From: Arctopsyche grandis
Taxonomy: Eukaryota; Arthropoda; Insecta; Trichoptera; Hydropsychidae
Assembly: GCF_051622035.1 (NCBI RefSeq)
Contig: NC_135367.1
Coordinates: 15,366,501 to 15,430,500 of the forward strand
Length of the DNA: 64,000 nt
Direction: 5' to 3'
Below the pieces are notes generated by a model. That model did no database searches. It had not been told where the DNA came from and saw nothing but the letters and a program-made list of their open reading frames with translations. Position numbers and translations under genes: made by a program. This document shows positions 33,101-45,078 of this stretch, piece by piece (position 1 is the first letter of the stretch; each line of letters starts with the position of its first letter).

Positions 33101-35138
33101 TCTCATACATTTCACACCAATCATCGTCGCTCCTGTACAAACATGCATAACTCAAGGGCAACGTCCCCTTCGACCATTTCAGAAGAAAGAATTCATCGCT
33201 CGATCGTAAAATGAACGAAACCCAACAGTGATGTCATCAGGAAACTGTAACACGTGTCCTAAAAAGTCGTTTACGCGTGGCACACGAACCCATTCTCAAA
33301 CGAACGACGTCCTGGCGCTGACCTCATAGCTATAAACCACACGTGTACCGAAGACACGTGCCTCGAAAACAGGTCAACACGTGTCCTGGAAACGAAGACA
33401 AAGCATCTGCACACGGCACGCTTCAAGCCAGAACGTATATAAAGCGATGTACCAGCTCCCAACACCAGAGTGAACCTCTGGAGGTCAACCAGCTCACTTC
33501 TCCGAAGCTCAACCTCTTCGTACATACAATAACCATTGTAACAATTGAACAAAAATAAATGATCCTCTTACAAACTACACAACATGTGTTTCGTTAGGCC
33601 GGGATACGGTCAACATACCTTCCCTGCCTTACACTAACTTGAAATTTAAAATTTAATTATTTTATGGCTAAAATTATGTATAATTTATAAGTTTGCAGAA
33701 ACGGTTCCCAACTTGCAGCGATATTTTAAGATTATTAGATAACCTTTTATTGGTAGGGGAGAGATTAGAGTAATCGGACTATTTATGTCGGCCATTGTAA
33801 TTTTAAAGTAAAAATATAACATTAATGAGAACCTCGCATCTTCACAACGTCGATCATTAGTAATCGGTAACAGTATGTGACTGTATATTTATTTTCAATT
33901 TAAAAAAAATTACCGAATTAGAATGAGATTTGTGACTCCCAGTCGATCGTTTCCTATCAGAATTTGCGAATTTATCTGATTTTCATTGAAACGGTTCCAA
34001 CAAATTGACAACCTTACCCATTTTTTTTGCAAAATCTCAAGTTTTCAGCAATCTCGAATTTTGCTGAATTGTATAAAATGCTGCAAATTTACAAATTTGA
34101 CCATAAATGTCTCTGTGGATGATTGCTATGTATTTACTGAATTTCGCTGAATTGTTTAAACATGCTGCAAATTTGACCATAGATGTCTCTGTGGATATTA
34201 ATTGATATGTATTTATGTACTTTTTATAATATTGATAATATTATAGTGATTCTTTTAGTATTTTTAGGACGAAGGTGAAGAAAATAATCTGTGGTTGATT
34301 TACTTCTTCACCTTCATTGTCTTTCTTTTCTTTTTTACTTTATCTGTTTCTTTTTTATTATTATTACATACCTCCTTTACGTTTCACTTACTATTTTACT
34401 TTTTTATATTACCATGTGGTGCTCACTGTAAATGGAATATTATATTTGTGTTTATTATTATTTTTTGTCTCACTATACAACTTTCTTTTTATATTTTATT
34501 CTGTATGTGTGCCTATTTAAATAAATAAATAAATTTGTATCAAATGTACAATGTTTCTGGCCAGGAAGGCGCATTGGGGCTACCTGTTAGGCCTTCCTGG
34601 TATAAATTAAAGATAAAATAAAATAAAATAAATGTTTGAACAAAAACGTTAAATACCAGTTTGATCAAAGACATAAGGTTCACATTGATCTCCTAAACTG
34701 CATCGATAGATTAGACCCGGTTCTGTAATTTTAGGATGTTTGGTGTCATTAGCACGCGGTGCAGCTATTTGTATCCTAAAACAAGCGTTTCACATTTCAT
34801 AATTTCTACTACATATATGTATTTTATAAAAGAGAATGAATAAAAAAAATATAATTAAAAATAGATGTATGAAAACCATCGTCAAAAAAAAAAAAACAAG
34901 AGAAAGTTGAATTATAATTTTTGAACGAATTTTAAACTCACCATGTATAACCGTCGCGCGAGTAGGCCAACAATGAGTACCCAAAATAAGTAGGTCTCTG
35001 TGCTTCTTTGATTTGTGGATCTTCATAAACCAAAGGGAAGTTCATATCCAGAGTGAAAGACTCTACACACCGTAATGTCGTAAGGCACCAAGTTGCGCAA
35101 ATGAATCGCACCAAGATAAAGATGGTCGATGTGTCCAT
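27137..35138 (-). CDS. Integrin alpha subunit (20 exons, 1126 residues)
   Basis: A type I membrane receptor subunit that pairs with a beta subunit to bind extracellular matrix. Exons (right to left): 35138-34942, 34775-34657, 32941-32850, 32767-32638, 32555-32458, 32342-32218, 32113-31942, 31801-31604, 30965-30845, 30736-30545, 30467-30288, 30192-30050, 29473-29365, 29281-29143, 29063-28859, 28759-28590, 28521-27893, 27815-27607, 27376-27320, 27232-27137. All phases agree. There is a signal peptide (MDTSTIFILVRFICATWCLT), then FG-GAP beta-propeller blades (YFGYSLLAY, YFGYAVAAGYFF) with Ca-binding loops DLNNDSFDD, DLDIDGYK and DLDGNYFP, and no inserted I domain. Furin-type sites RSKR and RVKR in exon 17 fit a cleaved alpha chain. 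One membrane helix precedes AGFFERKKKDE, the membrane-proximal GFFKR variant. The cleavage and lack of I domain suggest the PS1/alpha-6-like or a related class; I do not assign an orthologue. Confidence 0.93.
29529..30014. mobile_element. MITE with 9-bp target duplication, copy 1
   Basis: A 486-bp non-coding element. Its ends GGTTGTGG(C)... and ...GCCACAACC are inverted repeats of about 25-30 bp containing ATTTGCAGGTACT. It is flanked by a perfect 9-bp duplication ATAAATTAT (29520-29528 and 30015-30023). It lies in integrin intron 12, between exons 30192-30050 and 29473-29365. A second copy is at 55579-56042. A 9-bp duplication points to the Mutator or Merlin superfamily. Confidence 0.85.
31118..31480 (-). 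repeat. Dispersed repeat with inverted flank (also at 48719-48946)
   Basis: Read on the minus strand from 31480 to about 31250, it matches 48719-48946 (+) at high identity: GATCGACAAGCGCC, GAACCACAGATTAACGACAC, CCTTATTAAACTC and CATCTGTGCACATCGA. The first 50 bp also recur inverted at 31118-31168. The TTATTAAACTC...CCAACTC end resembles an LTR but no TG..CA boundary or duplication was established. It lies in integrin intron 8. Confidence 0.6.
33054..33633 (+). mobile_element. Solo LTR, 580 bp, 4-bp target duplication
   Basis: It starts TGTAGGAATCTAGCAC and ends CCCTGCCTTACA, so TGT...ACA, flanked on both sides by CTAA (33050-33053 and 33634-33637). Internally it has a TATA box (TATATAAAG near 33437) and a polyadenylation signal (AAAATAAATGA near 33552), in the order of a retroviral-type LTR read on the plus strand. 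No internal coding region is present, so it is a recombined solo LTR in integrin intron 2, antisense to the gene. A 4-bp duplication suits the Ty3/Gypsy group. Confidence 0.82.
33900..34640 (+). mobile_element. SINE copy, plus orientation, in integrin intron 2
   Basis: It shares blocks with the copies at 5775-6240 and 24628-24980: GATCGTTTCCTATCAGAATT, TGTCTCTGTGGAT (twice, near 34108 and 34187), and the 3' module CCAGGAAGGCGCATTGGGG near 34562 with its inverted partner GGCCTTCCTGG. It ends in an AAATAAAATAAAATAAAT tail. A central stretch of TTTTCTT-rich sequence (34300-34500) appears to be an insertion. Its left boundary is uncertain. Confidence 0.55.
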
Positions 35139-37156
35139 CTTCTCTTTCAGACAAATACACTTTCGATTGATTTATTTGCAAAGGTTCGACGAAGAACTTG
35201 CGCGACAACGTTTAACATATCGGCACGACGAATATTATTATTACTTTTTTTATCTGCGGTTTATGCACTTCCCCTGGGGCCTTTATTACTTGACCATTTC
35301 GTATTCGAAATTAAATGAATAATATACAATTATCCTATGTAGCTGTGGTGCGGCCTAATTTTTGCTCTACGAAACATTTTATCTCTAAATTTATCTGCAA
35401 TTACAAATAGTAGAATGAGGTCTATCACTGGCCGAGTGGTTCGGAACTGACCAACTCGGCGACAATTAGAAATATTAATAAAAAAATCGAAAACAAGTCA
35501 CTATTTTCTTTTTTTTCACACATTGTATTACGATTATTTTAATTCAAGCATAACAGCAATAAAGAAGTTCCCATTCGATATGTTCAATAATGATGACACC
35601 AATGACTCATCTTCTTCAACTAAAAGTGACATATTAAGATAAAATAGTGTCAATATTTTAATGCGATAATAAATATTTAACATTATAACTGACCAAGCTC
35701 CGGAAAAGAAACCGCAAAAACGACCAATTGTATACCTATGTATATGAAAACTCCTTCAAAAATTTCAATGTGAGTTTTTATCACGTCACTATGACATCAG
35801 ATAGCTGATAATATGAAACCGCATTTATTTAAAACGGTTAACCTGCTACATTTTTATATATCTAGGTGTACTCTTAACATTTCTGTTGGTTTGATCACTG
35901 ATTATGTGATAAATTTGAATCAAAATTATACCTGCAACATCTGTCCAATCGTTTATAAAGGCTCTGAGAACTTTTTTAAAACTATTAGCCAATTAGTATT
36001 CAAACAATGTTACCATCATCCACTTGCGCCGACGCTGTAACCATAATTCGATTGTTCACAACAGATCTTTGTTGGAATTGAAAATCATTCTTCGATAAAT
36101 TAAAAACCAATTTATCAATCAAAAATTATTATATTCAATAAAATAATTATACATTTACACTGTAAAAATCTTTATTTTTATTATAAGTATATTTGTTTAC
36201 ATATGTTGACACATATGCATAGAAAAACAACGTTGACATTATAATTTAATTACGATACACAATTAATAATAAAAATATGTACATCATATTGAAATGATTT
36301 CCTCGATAGGCATAACCTATGTACAATATATAGTGTCCAGCACTATATTTTAGTGAAACTCTTCAAAAATTAAGAACCTGGTCATACCAAGCACTAGAAG
36401 TAGCCTACAGAGAGTGCGATATATTATTAGCATTACCAAAGCTGATAATCATATAAATTGATAAAACAGTAGAAAGATCTTAGTTCAACTGATTGATAAA
36501 TGGGCAATTTCCATCGACCTCTGAAGTGTTTCACCGACAGTACAACTTTGAGGTGTTTCATTGATTAATTGAAAACGTGCCTGTAACTTTATTTAATACA
36601 TTTCAAACAAAACTATTGTACATTTATGAATGATATGGCGTAGTTTTGTATAATAATAAATTTTATATTTTATGTAGTTTCAATGTTATAAAATTTCCCA
36701 TTAGGTATAGATATTAATGTGAAACTACATTCATATATTTGAAAATATGTGACATAATACACTAAATATATAAAAGTAACAATAAAAAATAATCACATTG
36801 TGATTCAAACTGATATTATTACAACAAAAATACACAAACAAAATCAATATGAAAATTTACATAAAAATAATTTGTACTTTAATATACTAATCTTCCAATG
36901 AAAAAATATAAATTAATAAATACATTCTATGTAAATATATATAATATTTACGCATTTGAGAGATTTTTATAGCAAAAAAAGAAAAAAACAAAATTTTTCG
37001 CTCTGTTAAAATAAAAGATTGGCGTAAAATCATACTAAAATAGAATTAAGATTCACATTTGAGCTTAAAATTATGATTTGAACTTTATTTAAATAATTGT
37101 ATTGCATTCAAAGTTATACACTTATCATATCTCGACACTTAAGCACCAAATCCAAC
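35139..37156. other. Intergenic, no gene seen
   Basis: This covers the upstream side of the integrin gene and the downstream side of the 1025-residue gene. It is A+T-rich with no coding exon recognised. Several TTTATT motifs (AATAAA on the minus strand) between 36000 and 37100 could serve as polyadenylation signals for the gene ending at 37157. Confidence 0.5.
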
Positions 37157-40100
37157 TCACTTATAAGAATTGGAATATCGCCACGGGGAGCACGGAGCCA
37201 TAGCAGGCCTCTTCACGGTGATCCAACTGTCATCGTCATTATCCATCGGTAAAAAACTATCATCATTTTTGTTCAGAGCCGAGATACCATCCATGGCTGG
37301 CAAGTTCTCTGATCGACCAGCCGCCTTAGAAATGACCGAATTCGGTACGAACGACGCGGAAACAATTCGATCGGATACCAATCTCGACCGCTCGTGGAAA
37401 TTTGAATGTTTCTGAAGTATTGGAGACTTTGTAAAATCCGCATCGAAAGTGGGAATTCTGCTTGATGACGGTTCTCCATAGTTGTGGTGAGACTTTTGAT
37501 GGAAAACTATTGAACGGTTTTCATAATTATCAAACATAGCTCTAGCTGATGTGCGATCATTTGAAAACATGTGCTGATCTCTCTCGTCTGACCGAATTGT
37601 TGATAACGTCTCTCCATGACGATTTTGATTTATATAATTTTCCCGGTTGCCGATTGAGAGTGTGGGTTGTGCCGATGTGTGATCATTTTGATATGCAGTC
37701 CGATCTCTTGCATTGTACGACGACAGGTCTTCATAATTCTGGTATTGTTTTTTGTGTAAAGCTAGCGGACGATTTTCGTTATTTTCACGACCGGTGATTG
37801 AAAGCGTAGGTTTTACTGATGTGCGATCATTTTGGTACATTTGGCGATCTCTTTCGTCAGACCGCATTGTATTATATCGACCTGTTTGGTACAAATTTCG
37901 CACGTCATTCTGAGAAGCGATAAAATTATCTTGAGGCGCAATAGTGCTCACAGAACTGTTCAGGTTTGATTTCTTTGTGAATACACAAACGGATTTGTTA
38001 TAGTTTGTTGTTGAGTTTGTGTGTGGCATTTGTTGGAGTGGTTGCGGTTTGTTTGAGAAGTTTTGTCGAGACTCGCTCATGAATTGATTGCCGATTGAAA
38101 TGTCTGCAAAATAAACGAACAATATTTTAATATTAGTAATCATTATACAGATTATACAGTCATGAGCAATGGAAGCATTTGTTTCATTCAAAAATTTACA
38201 GTCAATTTTCATTCAATGCAAATTAGCGTTGCTTACTTATTGTATGGAATGTAATTTCAGCTTGAAACTACATATGAAAAATTACAAACGATAACCTATT
38301 AATAACAGTGACAATGACAGCTAATTAGCTATTCTTAGAATCCAGCCACATTGGGTGACTTTGTTGCGCGACCAGATCAAATGTATGCAGTTGTGTGGAG
38401 CATGCCACACCAGGCAACTCACTGATTGCCCAAGTCGTAAAATCACCTGAACAGCGAGATCGTTGCCGGCGTTCGGTCTGGTCATGATGATTTTATTCCT
38501 TGAGCAACCATTGCGATTCCTCAAAATATAGGGTTTTATTGAGAGATTAGTTGATGGTAACTTCATAGAGAAAGAACTAAGAACACGTGCGACTTATCGT
38601 CACATATTGAAAACTCTAATTCCACTCACTAAGGCATTAGTGGGCGGATTTTTCGTCGCTTCTGGTTGCCCGAGCTGGATGACCAAGAGTTTGGGCAACA
38701 AAGTCGTATTTGTTGCCCAATAAATATAGCGAACAAACCCTGTACGCGGCACCTTTTTCGCGAATTTGGCAATCGAGTTTTCGACCTTAAATACATATTT
38801 TAATATTTACTCAAGTAGCCAGATATGGTAATTAACACATGAAGTATTATTTTAAACAATAAAATACATAATAAATCTCATAGTTTTGGCTTAATTGTCA
38901 AATAATCATTCTTCATACAATTGAGACGTATCGCCGCCATTGTTCAAGAGACGTGACGTCATATAAACGAGGTTTCAGTATGGTTCCACAAATAACTAAT
39001 TTTGACTGGTATATATTCATTTTAAGCAAATTGAATAGATGGCATTCAACTCTCAGTAATATATTCAACCAATTTTGAACCTTAAAACAGTTGAAATAGG
39101 CGCATATAAGGCTCAAAATCCCGTGCAAAGTTCGGAAATTCTATGGAAGACAGCCGCGCTACAGACTTGTCGCCCAAAGCTTCCATAGAAGACTTTTTTA
39201 TTATTTCTTTTGGTGTTTTATTTTTCTATTGGTGTTTTATATTGTTTCCATGCAGGTAGGTAGATAGTTTTTACCTTTTCTTTTCATATTAAACAATTAA
39301 ATATAAATATATTTAAAAGGTATTTGAAAAAATTCGACCGCGTGTGGATTGAACACAGGACCAACATAATTACAACAACTTAACTGTTTGCCCGCGGCCG
39401 TCTTCTATGGAAGCTTTGCGCGACAAGTCTGTAGCGCGGCTGTCTTCCATAGAATTTCTGAATTTTGCATGGGATTTTGAGCCTTATATGCGCCTATTTC
39501 AACTGTTTTAAGGTTCAAAATTGGTTGAATATATTACTGAGAGTTGAATGCCATCCATTCAATTTGCTTAAAATTCATATATACCAGTCAAAATTAATTT
39601 TTTGTGGAACCATACTGAAACCTCGTTTATGTGACGTCACGTCTGTTGAACAATGGCGACGATACGTCTCAATTATATGAAGAATGATTATTTGACAATT
39701 AAGCCAATACTACGAGATTTATTGTGTATTTTATTGTTTAAAATAATACTTTGTGTTAATTAACATATCTGGTTACTTGAGTAAATATTAAAATCTGTAT
39801 TTAAGGTCGAAAACTCGATTGCCAAATTCGCGAAAAAGGTGCCACCGCGTACAGGGCTTGTTCGCTATATTTATTGCCGCGGGCAAAGAGTTCTTATGCC
39901 AACACCCATGCGATAATATGTCATCGGGTATAACATTAGTACATATGTATAGTAATTAGCAACGATTAAAAATTATTCCAAAAAGTTATAAATGAAACAA
40001 CCCCATTCCGCTGCTTAAAACTCAATTTAAAATAAAAATAAATAAATAAAAAAACAAACCATCTCTCATTGAAGTATAGTGAGTCGGTTCAGTGTGTTTC

Positions 40101-43100
40101 TTCTCATGAATGATTCTCTGTTTCTTCGGCATCGCGATCGGTAATTTGAACACGTCGTCGCAATGATCATCAATGGTGATCCTCGTCTTAGAATACAATC
40201 TCACATCGTAGTCTTTCGCCGACGATGGTTGTTTTTCGATTTCATTCTGACACAGATCATTCGTAAACGACATGGTCATTGCTCTGAAATTCATGTGCGG
40301 ATGTGCGAGGTAATTACCGCCAGGATTCGACATGCCCCTGTAAAAGAACGAAGGCTCCTTTTTCACAATGCGATTTTCCGTCTGCGGGAAATATCTCTGA
40401 TAGAAATCATCGAAGTTGTCACGCCGAGCGAAGTTGTATTGGTACGGATCGCGTGGAATACTCTGAGAGAATCTGGGAATCTTCTGTTTCGCACAGGCAA
40501 CCAGTCTACGGTCGTTGTTTGCAGCCGCAGTGTAACCGTATTTGTGTTCTAAAAACGGTCTACGGCTATATTTAACGGAAGCGTTGCGATCGGACTCGCT
40601 GGAATTATCAGAATCGGTGGAATCGTCCAATTCGTTTACTCTTTGGATAGCCATGTGGTTGTATTTGGATGAATATTTTCTCGTCAAGTCGTCTATGTCT
40701 TTAATATCGTCTAGAAATGAGAATCAATTTGTAAAATTTGTATACATACGATAAGCTCATAGTTCTGCAAAAAGATTAGATTCTCAACTATAAAGGCATG
40801 AACGCAGAGAGATGTAATAATAATAGAGGGGCCCTTACGAATAAATAATTGTTGTCAATTTTACGCGGTACGTCACTATAAATACGCTACATCGCACGGA
40901 ATACAATCGGATCAATTTACTTATAAAAATGTATCCCATTGTGAGTTTTTGAATGTATTGTGCAATTTTTACCGATGCTTGCCCATCTTGCGAGTAATAT
41001 AAACAAACAGAGAAGTTTTTATCGGACATACGTCGAGCACCAAGCGTCAAATACGACTGATGCTAAAATTATTTAGATCTGTCCGTGGACAGAATGTCAC
41101 TTGACAACAAAGGAACACCTAAAGCCACTTCTATTAATATTACATTTCTCTGCATGAACGTTTCTGTACAATTTAAAATGTAATACGTATAGGTAGTATA
41201 TTGTTGCCAATTATCTAATTTTACAAATGTACAGAAACTATCTACCAATATGCAACTTTCAAAATATTGTTCATGTGAGTTGGTTCCTTTTTGCAAAAAT
41301 ATGTCTGCATAAATATAAGAAAAAAATATTTATTACCTTCACGTTCATCATTCTTTTTATTGTATGATCCCTTCTTAGAGGGCTTTTTCCTACAAATATC
41401 TTTATTATGTTGCTTTTTATTGTATTTATTTTTATCTGAAACATTATATTTTTGAGTTTTTCTCTTTCTAATATCCATATCGTCTGATTTGGAAGACATA
41501 CTTGTATTCTTATTTGAGTTTTGAGTTTTTCTTTTTTTGCCGTCTTTTTCATTACTTTTGAAAGATACACTCAAACTTTTATTTGACTTTTGAACTTTCA
41601 TTTTTTTAATATCTATACTCGTTTTTTTACTAGACCCTGATGATATACTTTTACTAGCAACGGACTTATCAACTTTTTTCTTTCTATTATCCAAGACAGT
41701 GATATTCTTTTTTCGATTCAAGTTTTTACTCGTCGATACATCTATTTTCTTATTCCTTTTTTTAATATCCGTTTCTTTCACTCCTTTGCTCACTTTGGAT
41801 GTGACTTCCTTATTTTTCTGTCGCTTAACTGGTAATTTTTCTTTAACAATTTTAGAAGTTTTAGACGTCAACGCTTTTTTATCTAGTTTAGCCGTTTTTT
41901 TTACGACACTTTTTTCACCATTAGATGTAGCACGTTTATTTTTAATTTTGTCTTCGGTGGATTTAGTGATTATTGTATTTGATGCTAGCGAAACGTTAGC
42001 TCCATTGGTATTATTGAACATACAATCAGACTCATCAAAGTTTTCACAGTCGGTGTCTTTTGTGCCGTCTTTACCATTAGTTAGCGAATTTTTAGATATG
42101 TCGCGGACTACTTGTATATCTTTCAACAAATCCATTATTTCTTTATTCGTATCTCGTTTTTCATCTTTGTTCAGCGCTCTTAAAGAGTAGGTGCTCGATT
42201 TGCGCTCACTGGATGTGTTCTTTTGAAGATTGGAAGTATTTTTTTGCATTACAGAAGATTTTGTGTCGGATAAAGTTTTGGTCGGAATGTAAATGTTCAC
42301 AACTTCTTTCTTTTCTAAAAATGAACTGTCTTGTGTTTTCATACTATCGTTGTCTGTAAAATCAGATTGGATAGAATACAATTTTCTACAATTTGACATA
42401 CTTTTTTGTTTGTACAATTTCCTTGTAACTATTTTGTCACTGAACGATAATGAATTATTTAATAATGTTTGTATTTGACTTTCAAATATGCTTTTTTCTA
42501 ATGACATACTAGATATTAAGTTTGTTCTCATTTTTTTTTGTTGTACTTTAATATTTTGATGTGGAGAACATATTTTTCTTTTATTTGTTGTATTTGACGT
42601 AGTATCTTTGGAAGCTTTATTTTCTTCATTGGGTTGAGAAAAAATTTTGATTCGTTCTAAAAAAAAATCATTATTAGTTTTAAAATAAAGAGAAAAAGGT
42701 TTTGAATTGAAAATTCATATAAAAAATAAGCAAAAACTTGTATTTTTAATTCAATTAAATGTAGTTTTATATTTAAAAGACGAAGTATATATCAAAAGGC
42801 TAATTGTATCATTGAAAAAAAATAAAAATTACATTTAAATGCCATGATAGGTCACCTCAAATACTCATGCCGTAATTATAATGACAACGGTGACAATAGG
42901 AGTAAGATATTTTCACCAATCTGTGAGGAACCGTATCGCTAACTAAATCAAGTTGGCAAACTCTTGATAAGAAAAGATCAACTAAATGAAAAATAATTAG
43001 GGGCTTGAACTCGAGACCTTATAGTCGATATCAGCATATGCTACTCACTCAAAATAACTATATTTTTTGAAGTGGGAAATTTTAAGATTTTTTTTCAATA

Positions 43101-43651
43101 ACCAATAGTTTTACTTAAGTGAATGAAGCTTATTATTTAGCAGTCAATACATGCCAACAAACGATGCAGTCTACGGGTTCTCCGATCAGTAAATTATGCT
43201 GAATTATATTATTGACCGGTTTTTATTTCAAGAACGCAACAATACTAGCATATTTACTAAAACGTTATAAACGAGACAATCGATTCAAAACGGAATGTAT
43301 AGATCATCCGACATATGGCCAACAGATAATGTAGACAAAGCGTAAACAGTAGCTTCATACATCACTTTCATACTATTGATATACTGCACGGATACTCAAG
43401 TCCTCAGACGTTTAAAAAGAGAACACGTACGGGAAAACCCGGACCTTTGGTAATCATACTCATTGAGCTACACACTTAAGCATTGACTTACGGACTTCTG
43501 CTGGAATATTTGCTTTCTTTTTAGCATTTGGACTTGGAGCACAATTTTGACGATGAGCAATGGATGTCGATCTGATTGGCGTACTGGATGCTGGTCCACC
43601 GTTCAAATCCATGCAAAAACTATCAGCTAACCGATTATCTGATGCTGACAT
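37157..43651 (-). CDS. Basic, repeat-containing protein of 1025 residues, function unknown
   Basis: I do not recognise this gene. The exons 43651-43492, 42656-41337, 40710-40060 and 38103-37157 join in phase 1 at every junction and give 1026 codons including the stop. Exon 1 begins MSASDNRLADSFCMDLNGGP. Exon 2 (residues about 54-493) is extremely Lys/Ser/Asn-rich. It holds three diverged copies of a roughly 23-residue unit of the form D.KK.K.Q.SNKS.S.S.KS. Exon 3 has an acidic Ser/Asp run (DDSTDSDNSSESDRN) and Tyr/Arg/Phe-rich text. Exon 4 has three copies of a 45-residue unit around NDRTS.KPTLSI.GREN and ends WRYSNSYK. No membrane helix or enzyme motif is seen. Composition suggests a nuclear or chromatin-associated, largely disordered protein; that is inference. 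An inverted MITE pair and other repeats occupy its introns. Confidence 0.75.
38690..39893. mobile_element. Inverted pair of MITE copies
   Basis: Copy 1 (about 38710-39195) and copy 2 (39391-39893) are near-identical in opposite orientation. They face each other across roughly 200 bp of unique DNA. Copy 2 has termini TTTGCCCGCGGC and GCCGCGGGCAAA; in copy 1 the termini are altered (TTGTTGCCC, GTCGCCCAAA). A third copy is at 45434-45913. The open frames on both strands that start MHGILSLICAYFNCFKVQNW are the two arms of this pair and are not considered genes. The pair lies in the third intron region of the 1025-residue gene (38104-40059). Confidence 0.8.
40861..41060. repeat. Dispersed repeat shared with 54760-54900
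   Basis: About 130 bp match 54760-54900 in the same orientation: TTTTTGAATGTATTGTGCAA, TTGCCCATCTTGCGAGTAA and ATACGTCGA blocks. At the other site it directly adjoins the Mutator-like element. It is in an intron of the 1025-residue gene. Origin unknown. Confidence 0.65.
42890..43035 (-). repeat. Diverged SINE fragment
   Basis: Sequence around GGAACCGTATCGCT...GGCAAACTCTTGATAAG and a B-box-like GGTCTCGAGTTCAAG (minus strand) resembles the body and head of the SINE at 5775-6240. It lies in intron 1 of the 1025-residue gene and is weakly supported. Confidence 0.35.
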
Positions 43652-44235
43652 GATCTATATATGACATATAAAGATAATCATTAATTTTAGTACGGCGGCA
43701 ACATATGAAGGATAAATAAAAAGAATGACAGTTGTTACTAGTGACGGGTATAGATTGTAATAAAGCTGTGAATGTTAGATGTGAATTTGTGGAGGTTGAT
43801 TGTGTGACTCGGTAGGCAAATAATGAAGATACGAAGTAGCTAATATCCAGCATAACAGAAGCGCGGGCGGCAACAACTACAACCGTCAGCGCCAACGGAC
43901 GTCATTTCAAATGAGCATGGTGCTGCCATTCGAAAAAATATTATTCTTAAAAAAATATTATTATTGTTGCGCTATTATTTATTACAAACATCACTGTGAA
44001 ATCTACTAAAACCTTAAGTATTTTATTTCATACTGGCTAGTTTTTTAATATACATTTCGGAAATACTTAATGCCGCGTTTTCACTTGTGTCAGTTGCGTG
44101 GAGCTTTTGCCTCACATTCACAGGTTTGAATGGTTGCTTTTAATTGAATTCGAGTTTAGTTTGTCATGTCCGCTCTTGGCGCGATATTATTGTAGGGTAT
44201 TATTGTATTACACTGCAATTATTTGGATCTGACTG
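43652..44235. other. Upstream region, no gene seen
   Basis: 5' flank of the 1025-residue gene and beyond. No exon recognised. A promoter is expected here but no element could be pinned down. Confidence 0.4.
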
Positions 44236-44477
44236 CAGGCGCGGCTCGTGCATAGGAACTGCGACGGTGCAGCACCCCCAGAAAAAATACAAAAAAATTA
44301 CATTTTTATACATTTACAACTTGTGAATATAATTTAAATAAGAATGATTAGATATTTGACATATTCATTATTAATGAGTATGTCAAATATATCTAAATAC
44401 AAGTTGTAAATGCGATTTTTTTGTAATTTTTCTGGGGGTGCTGCAGCGCCGCAGTTCCTATGCACGAGCCGCCCCTG
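44236..44477. mobile_element. hAT-like MITE
   Basis: A 242-bp hairpin. The left end CAGGCGCGGCTCGTGCATAG and the right end, read in reverse CAGGGGCGGCTCGTGCATAG, form inverted repeats of about 50 bp with an A+T-rich loop. CAGGGGCGG-type termini are usual for hAT elements. An exact 8-bp duplication could not be shown. Confidence 0.75.
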
Positions 44478-44824
44478 GATTTGAGGCCATCCTGCGCATT
44501 GGTACAAGTAGGTTCTGCATCACTCTTTCCCCGCCATTATAATAAACCAGGTGTGCAATAAAACCACTGTCGTTTCATTCAGTCGTTCCCTATATTATCA
44601 GAGAAATATTAAAGGTAAAACATTTTTTTGTACATTTATATATGCTTTCTTCATAATTATTAGATAGAAAAAAGCTGCTCGTGATAATCTATTAAAACTG
44701 GTAAACGGATTATTCCGCAAAAAGCGATCACGCGAACGACAATCATTGTTACAAAAATCGCGACTACGGAATATTTGGAACCAAAAATTTTTTTCGTGAT
44801 TGGATTTCGTGAATTTTTTTCGGT

Positions 44825-44950
44825 TTTTTCGTGACCAATTTTCGGGTATGACCAGTTTTAGGGTGTGACCAGTTTTAGTGTGACGGGTGATCACGTGTGA
44901 CCGATCTAGAGCGACCGGTTGTCCTGTGACCGGTTCACATTTGACTAGTA
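44825..44950. repeat. Short-phrase array, TGACCGGTT type
   Basis: Seven or eight drifting copies of a phrase near GTGTGACCAGTTTTAG, shifting to GTGACCGGTT, within about 125 bp. Period 12-20 bp. Not coding. Confidence 0.7.
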
Positions 44951-45078
44951 CATAATACCGAACCATTTTATTGTTGATCATATGGCTAATATTATAGCTG
45001 TTTAGATTTGAATTTTACTGGCTGTGTAGTGTGCAGTGGCCTTGGCGACAGCGTCCTCGTTATTTGGCATTCGCAACA

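Noticed and set aside
34295-34528. Hydrophobic Phe/Leu-rich open frame as a membrane protein
   Set aside because: T-rich low-complexity sequence within an intron and inside a SINE-like insertion.
38913-39680. Two similar 71-residue open frames on opposite strands, as paralogous genes
   Set aside because: They are the two arms of an inverted MITE pair and have no start context or domain.
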